Below are positions 60,562 to 64,000 of a stretch of DNA of 64,000 bases, piece by piece. Each line of letters begins with the position of its first letter. The first letter of the stretch is position 1. Under the pieces are notes generated by a model, which saw only the letters and a program-made list of their open reading frames with translations, was not told the origin of the DNA and did no database searches. The position numbers were made by a program, and so were the translations under genes. Where the stretch lies: assembly GCF_020103695.1 (NCBI RefSeq), contig NZ_JAHXBF010000002.1:62001-126000 (forward strand), in the 5' to 3' direction. The DNA comes from Hyalangium versicolor. GTDB lineage: Bacteria > Myxococcota > Myxococcia > Myxococcales > Myxococcaceae.

Positions 60562-63159
60562 ATGCCCCTCCGCTACGCGCTGCCCAACGGGCTCACCGTT
60601 GTCTTCGAGGAAACGCACGCCGCCAAGGTCGCGGCCTTCCAGGTCTGGGTGAAGGTCGGCAGCGCCGACGAGCGGCTCGACCAGGCGGGCCTGGCCCACC
60701 TCCACGAGCACATGCTCTTCAAGGGTACCGAGCGCCGGGGCCCGGGGGAGATCGCCCGGGACGTGGAGGCCCATGGCGGGGAGATCAACGCCTGGACGTC
60801 CTTCGACCAGACGGTCTACCACATCGTCATGGCCAGCCAGTTTGCCCGAAAGGGGCTGGACATCCTGGGCGACGCGGTGCGGCACTCCGCGTTCGACAAG
60901 GACGAGCTGGCGCGGGAAATCGAAGTGGTGTGCGAGGAGATCAAGCGCAGCCAGGACGCTCCGGCCCGGCGCGCCTCGAGGGACTTGTTCGCCACGGCGT
61001 ATGCGGTGCACCCGTACCGTCGGCCCGTCATCGGGACCGAGGAGAGCGTGCGCAGCTTCACTCGGGAGAAGGTGCTGGAATTCTACAACCGGTACTACTC
61101 ACCGAAGAACCTGGTGCTCTCGGTGGTGGGGGACCTGCGCGAGGCGGAGCTGCGCGAGTGGGTGGATGAAATCTTCGGTGGGGACTGGGGCCGGCCCTTC
61201 GAGGGGCTCGCGCCGCGCCCGGTCGAGCCTCCCGCGACGCGCCGCCGGCTGCTGGTGCGCGAGGATGATGTGAAGGAAGCCTACCTTCACCTGAGTTTCG
61301 GCATCCCTCACGCGGCGCACCCGGATGTGCCCGCACTGGATGTGCTGGCGATGCTGGCGGGCCAGGGGGAGGCGTCCCGGCTGGCGGTAGAGGTGAAGCG
61401 CAAGCACAACCTTGTGAACGAGATCCATGCCTCCGCGTACACGCCGAGGGATCCGGGGCTGTTCAGCGCCTCGCTCACGCTGCCCGCGGCGAACGCGCAC
61501 CGGGCGTTGGAGGAGACGACGCGGGCGCTGGCCGAGCTGCGGGCCCAGCCGGTGTCCGCGGACGAGTTGGACACGGTGAAGGCCATCCTCGAGGCCGAGG
61601 CCGTGTACCAGCGCGAGACGGTGCAGGGCATGGCGCGGAAGATGGGCTACTACCAGTCCGGAATGGACGGACTGGAGGCGGAGCAGCGCTACTACGAGGC
61701 AGTGGCGCGGTTGACCCCCGAGGACGTGCGGGATGCGGCCGAGCGCTACCTGCGCTTCGACCAGGCGGTGGTGACCGGGCTGTTGCCTCCGGGCACGGCC
61801 TTCAGTGGGGCCCAGGCCGAGGAGCTCCTCGACAAGGTGGCCCACGAGTCGCCCACGCTGCGTCCCGAGCGCAAGGTGCGCAGGCCGACGCGGGATGGGG
61901 CGATGCGGGTGGTTCCCTCTCGCTCGGGGACCGGGGAGATCGTCCAGGAGACTCTGCCCTCGGGTGCACGCATCATCGTGCGCGAGGAGCACGGGGTGCC
62001 GCTGTTCGCGCTTCGGGCCGCGTTCGCCGGTGGGCTCCGGTACGAGACTCCAGCCACGAACGGGTTGACGACGCTGGTGACCCGCAGCCTCACGCGTGGG
62101 ACTCGCACGCGGGACGCGGAGGAGATCACCCAGTTGGTGGATGCGTACGCGGGCTCGCTGAACGGGGTGGGCGGGCGCAACTCGGTGGGCATGCGCGGGG
62201 ACTTCCTCGCGAAGCACTTCGAGCAGGCCTTCCGCCTCTTCTCGGAGTGCGTGGTGGAGCCCACCTTCCCCGAGGCCGAGGTGGCTCGGGAGCGCCGCCT
62301 GCTGCTGCAGGACATCGTCACGCGCGAGGACAAGCCGTCGGGGTTGGCGTTCGAGCTCTTCGGGAAGACGCTGTACCGCTCGCACCCGTACCGGATGCCG
62401 GCGATGGGAGAGCACGGGCCGGTGGAGGCGCTGACGCCCGAGGCGCTGCGGGAGTACCACGCGGCGTACATGGATCCATCGCAACTGTCGCTGAGCGTGG
62501 TGGGCGACGTGAAGGTAGAAGAGGTGATGGCCCTGGCGCGGGAGTACTTCGGCAAGCCGCGAGGCAAGGCAAAGGCAGCGCCGGTGGTGCCGGTGGATCC
62601 GATTCCGGAGGCGCCGCGCCAGGAGAAGCGGGTCCTGGCCCGCGCGCAGACGCACGTGGTGTACGGGTTCATGGGCATGCGGCTGAATGATCCGCAGCGG
62701 CATGCGCTGGAGGTGCTCTCCATGCTGCTTTCCGGGCAGGGCGGGCGTCTCTTCGTGGAGCTGCGAGACAAGCGCTCCATGGCCTACAGCGTGAGCAGCT
62801 TCTCGGTGGAGGGGGTGGATCCAGGCTACTTCGCGGCCTACATCGGCACGAGCCCGGAGAAGGTGAACGACGCGCTGGCGGGCATCAAGACGGAGCTGAT
62901 GCGGCTGTGCGAGGAGCGGGTTCCGGAGGCGGAGCTGGCGCGGGCGCGGCTGCACTTGATCGGCACGAACGCGATCGGCCTGCAGCGCAATGCGGCGCGA
63001 GCAGGGCTGCTGGCGCTGGACACGTGCTACGGGACGAACCTGGAGAACTTCCTGCACTACGCGGATCACATCGCTGCGGTGACGGTGGAGGACGTGCGAG
63101 AGGTGGCCCGGCGCGTCATCGACTTCAACCGCAGCGCGCAGGCGATCGTCGGGCCGTGA
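60562..63159 (+). CDS. M16 family metallopeptidase, two-domain
   Basis: An 865-residue protein made of two M16 halves. The first holds the inverted zinc motif HLHEH (His46, Glu49, His50) and the third ligand Glu in EIEVVCEEIKRSQD. The second half (from about 460) lacks the HxxEH but keeps the substrate-clamping RDKRSMAYSVSSF. This is the pitrilysin/processing-peptidase plan in one chain, with one active and one passive half. No signal peptide at the chosen ATG 60562 (GGAAG seven bases ahead), so it is probably cytoplasmic. It is divergent from the coiled-coil gene (190 bases). Confidence 0.9.
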   Translation: MPLRYALPNGLTVVFEETHAAKVAAFQVWVKVGSADERLDQAGLAHLHEHMLFKGTERRGPGEIARDVEAHGGEINAWTSFDQTVYHIVMASQFARKGLDILGDAVRHSAFDKDELAREIEVVCEEIKRSQDAPARRASRDLFATAYAVHPYRRPVIGTEESVRSFTREKVLEFYNRYYSPKNLVLSVVGDLREAELREWVDEIFGGDWGRPFEGLAPRPVEPPATRRRLLVREDDVKEAYLHLSFGIPHAAHPDVPALDVLAMLAGQGEASRLAVEVKRKHNLVNEIHASAYTPRDPGLFSASLTLPAANAHRALEETTRALAELRAQPVSADELDTVKAILEAEAVYQRETVQGMARKMGYYQSGMDGLEAEQRYYEAVARLTPEDVRDAAERYLRFDQAVVTGLLPPGTAFSGAQAEELLDKVAHESPTLRPERKVRRPTRDGAMRVVPSRSGTGEIVQETLPSGARIIVREEHGVPLFALRAAFAGGLRYETPATNGLTTLVTRSLTRGTRTRDAEEITQLVDAYAGSLNGVGGRNSVGMRGDFLAKHFEQAFRLFSECVVEPTFPEAEVARERRLLLQDIVTREDKPSGLAFELFGKTLYRSHPYRMPAMGEHGPVEALTPEALREYHAAYMDPSQLSLSVVGDVKVEEVMALAREYFGKPRGKAKAAPVVPVDPIPEAPRQEKRVLARAQTHVVYGFMGMRLNDPQRHALEVLSMLLSGQGGRLFVELRDKRSMAYSVSSFSVEGVDPGYFAAYIGTSPEKVNDALAGIKTELMRLCEERVPEAELARARLHLIGTNAIGLQRNAARAGLLALDTCYGTNLENFLHYADHIAAVTVEDVREVARRVIDFNRSAQAIVGP

Positions 63160-63225
63160 GCCACCGGGCGCTTTGCTGGCGCCCGGGGTTGGACAAGACT
63201 GCCGCGTTTCCTGGAGGAGGAACGG

Positions 63226-64000
63226 ATGGGAATCGCGGAGCGCAAGGCCGCCAGCCAGTTCGAGGAGACGGCCTACCCGAAGCTCGAGAAGGAAGTGAAG
63301 GCCGCCGCGCACTTCGACGTGCCGGTGGAGGTGGACTGGGGCACGCTGGCGGTGGAGGGCTACGAGCACCTCTACGAGGAGGCGTGGCCGAAGATCTACT
63401 TCACGCCACTGGTGGGAGCGCTGAAGGCCATCACGGTGGATGAGCTGGGCCGCGAGGCACTGCGGAGCACCCTGAAGCGCATCGTCATCCGCAACACGAC
63501 GAGGGCGTCGTCGGGCTCCAGCATGGTGCGCTTCGAGGACGGAGTGCTGACGCTGGACCACGAGCCCGTCACCAACGTGGACGACGTGGAGGACCGCCAG
63601 CAGGCGATCCAGCGAGTGCTGGAGGCAGCTCCCGAGGATCCGTACGTGGAGGATTCACTGGCTGCGTTCCTTTCGTGGAAGGCGCATGGCGTGGATTCGA
63701 CGATGGGCGTGCTGCAGCGGCTGTTCTGGCGGCAGCAGGCGGGGATTCCGGTGGCGCTGCCGAGGATGACGCTGCTGCTGCGCAGCGGGCGGGGTGTCAC
63801 GGGCATCCTGCGAGAGATCCTGGAGGATCGCCGTGAGGGCCGGGTGGCGCTGGTGCACGTGCCTCGGGAGAGCGGCGTACCTTACGAGGATCTGGTGCTG
63901 GTGCCGGTGGGTACCATCGAGGCGATCTCCGTGCACGATGCCGCTGCGTTCGGATCGCTGCGGCGGGACGCACCTCCGACGCCTTCGCTGCTCCAACTGC
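63226..64000 (+). CDS. uncharacterised protein, 3' end outside window
   Basis: The frame opens with an ATG at 63226 behind GGAGGAGGAA and stays open to the right edge (258 codons), so the C-terminus is missing. Readable parts include GIAERKAASQFEETAYPKLE, VEVDWGTLAVEGYEHLYEEA, IVIRNTTRASSGSSMVRFED and VLVPVGTIEAISVHDAAAFG. It is soluble-looking with no signal peptide. I do not recognise the family. It follows the M16 peptidase by 66 bases and may be co-transcribed. Confidence 0.72.
   Translation, partial: MGIAERKAASQFEETAYPKLEKEVKAAAHFDVPVEVDWGTLAVEGYEHLYEEAWPKIYFTPLVGALKAITVDELGREALRSTLKRIVIRNTTRASSGSSMVRFEDGVLTLDHEPVTNVDDVEDRQQAIQRVLEAAPEDPYVEDSLAAFLSWKAHGVDSTMGVLQRLFWRQQAGIPVALPRMTLLLRSGRGVTGILREILEDRREGRVALVHVPRESGVPYEDLVLVPVGTIEAISVHDAAAFGSLRRDAPPTPSLLQL

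Overview
The window is a GC-rich bacterial chromosome segment, densely coding on both strands. It looks like a myxobacterium of the Myxococcota, suborder Cystobacterineae (Archangium/Cystobacter/Myxococcus-like). The support is the strong third-position G/C bias, several histidine kinases and NtrC-type regulators, a eukaryote-like Ser/Thr kinase, many lipoproteins, a complete SUF operon led by an Rrf2 regulator, MenB, and a SitA-like lipoprotein toxin with a probable immunity gene. No rRNA, tRNA, CRISPR array, insertion sequence or phage gene was seen.

Layout. 1-5.3 kb: a DUF4178 gene coupled to speD, an alpha/beta hydrolase, an atypical lower-GC membrane protein, and a PLP amino-acid decarboxylase. 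5.5-7.2 kb: a toxin/immunity-like pair. 7.3-9.8 kb: cyclophilin lipoprotein, carboxylesterase, YjbQ, an NTF2-like protein. 9.8-18.1 kb: a two-component system (histidine kinase plus sigma-54 activator) divergent from a five-gene efflux operon (HlyD, two ATPases, two ABC-2 permeases). The efflux operon has a sigma-54-like promoter and tandem palindromes upstream. 18.1-23.9 kb: an internally repeated protein, menB, a glutathione-reductase-like enzyme, lysoplasmalogenase, a HEAT-repeat protein. 23.9-28.2 kb: a second kinase/sigma-54 activator pair with a lipoprotein, then two tiny secreted Lys/Glu/Thr/Ala-rich paralogues, each with a sigma-54-like promoter at nearly the same distance and a terminator. 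28.2-33.7 kb: a five-gene Lol/MacB-like operon that includes a LolA-like carrier and an outer-membrane barrel. 33.8-41 kb: GAF protein, Ser/Thr kinase, giant TPR/DUF3857 lipoprotein, membrane-anchored DJ-1/PfpI protein. 41.1-45.9 kb: two near-identical receiver-kinase hybrids flanking a PAS kinase with an HNVGN-type H-box. 45.9-52.2 kb: sufR-B-C-D-S-U-T, mostly with overlapping start and stop codons. 52.3-64 kb: an orphan branched-chain-type binding protein, a lipoprotein, a J-like/TPR protein, a TPR membrane protein, hemW, a 764-residue coiled coil, an M16 peptidase, and a gene that runs off the right edge.

How it fits together. Two clusters repeat one plan: a kinase and sigma-54 activator transcribed away from a target unit that carries a -24/-12 element. 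The first appears to control envelope efflux, the second small secreted polypeptides. Other envelope functions (Lol-like operon, SitA-like toxin, many lipoproteins) suit a predatory, surface-active soil bacterium. The SUF operon is housekeeping and probably self-regulated by its first gene product.
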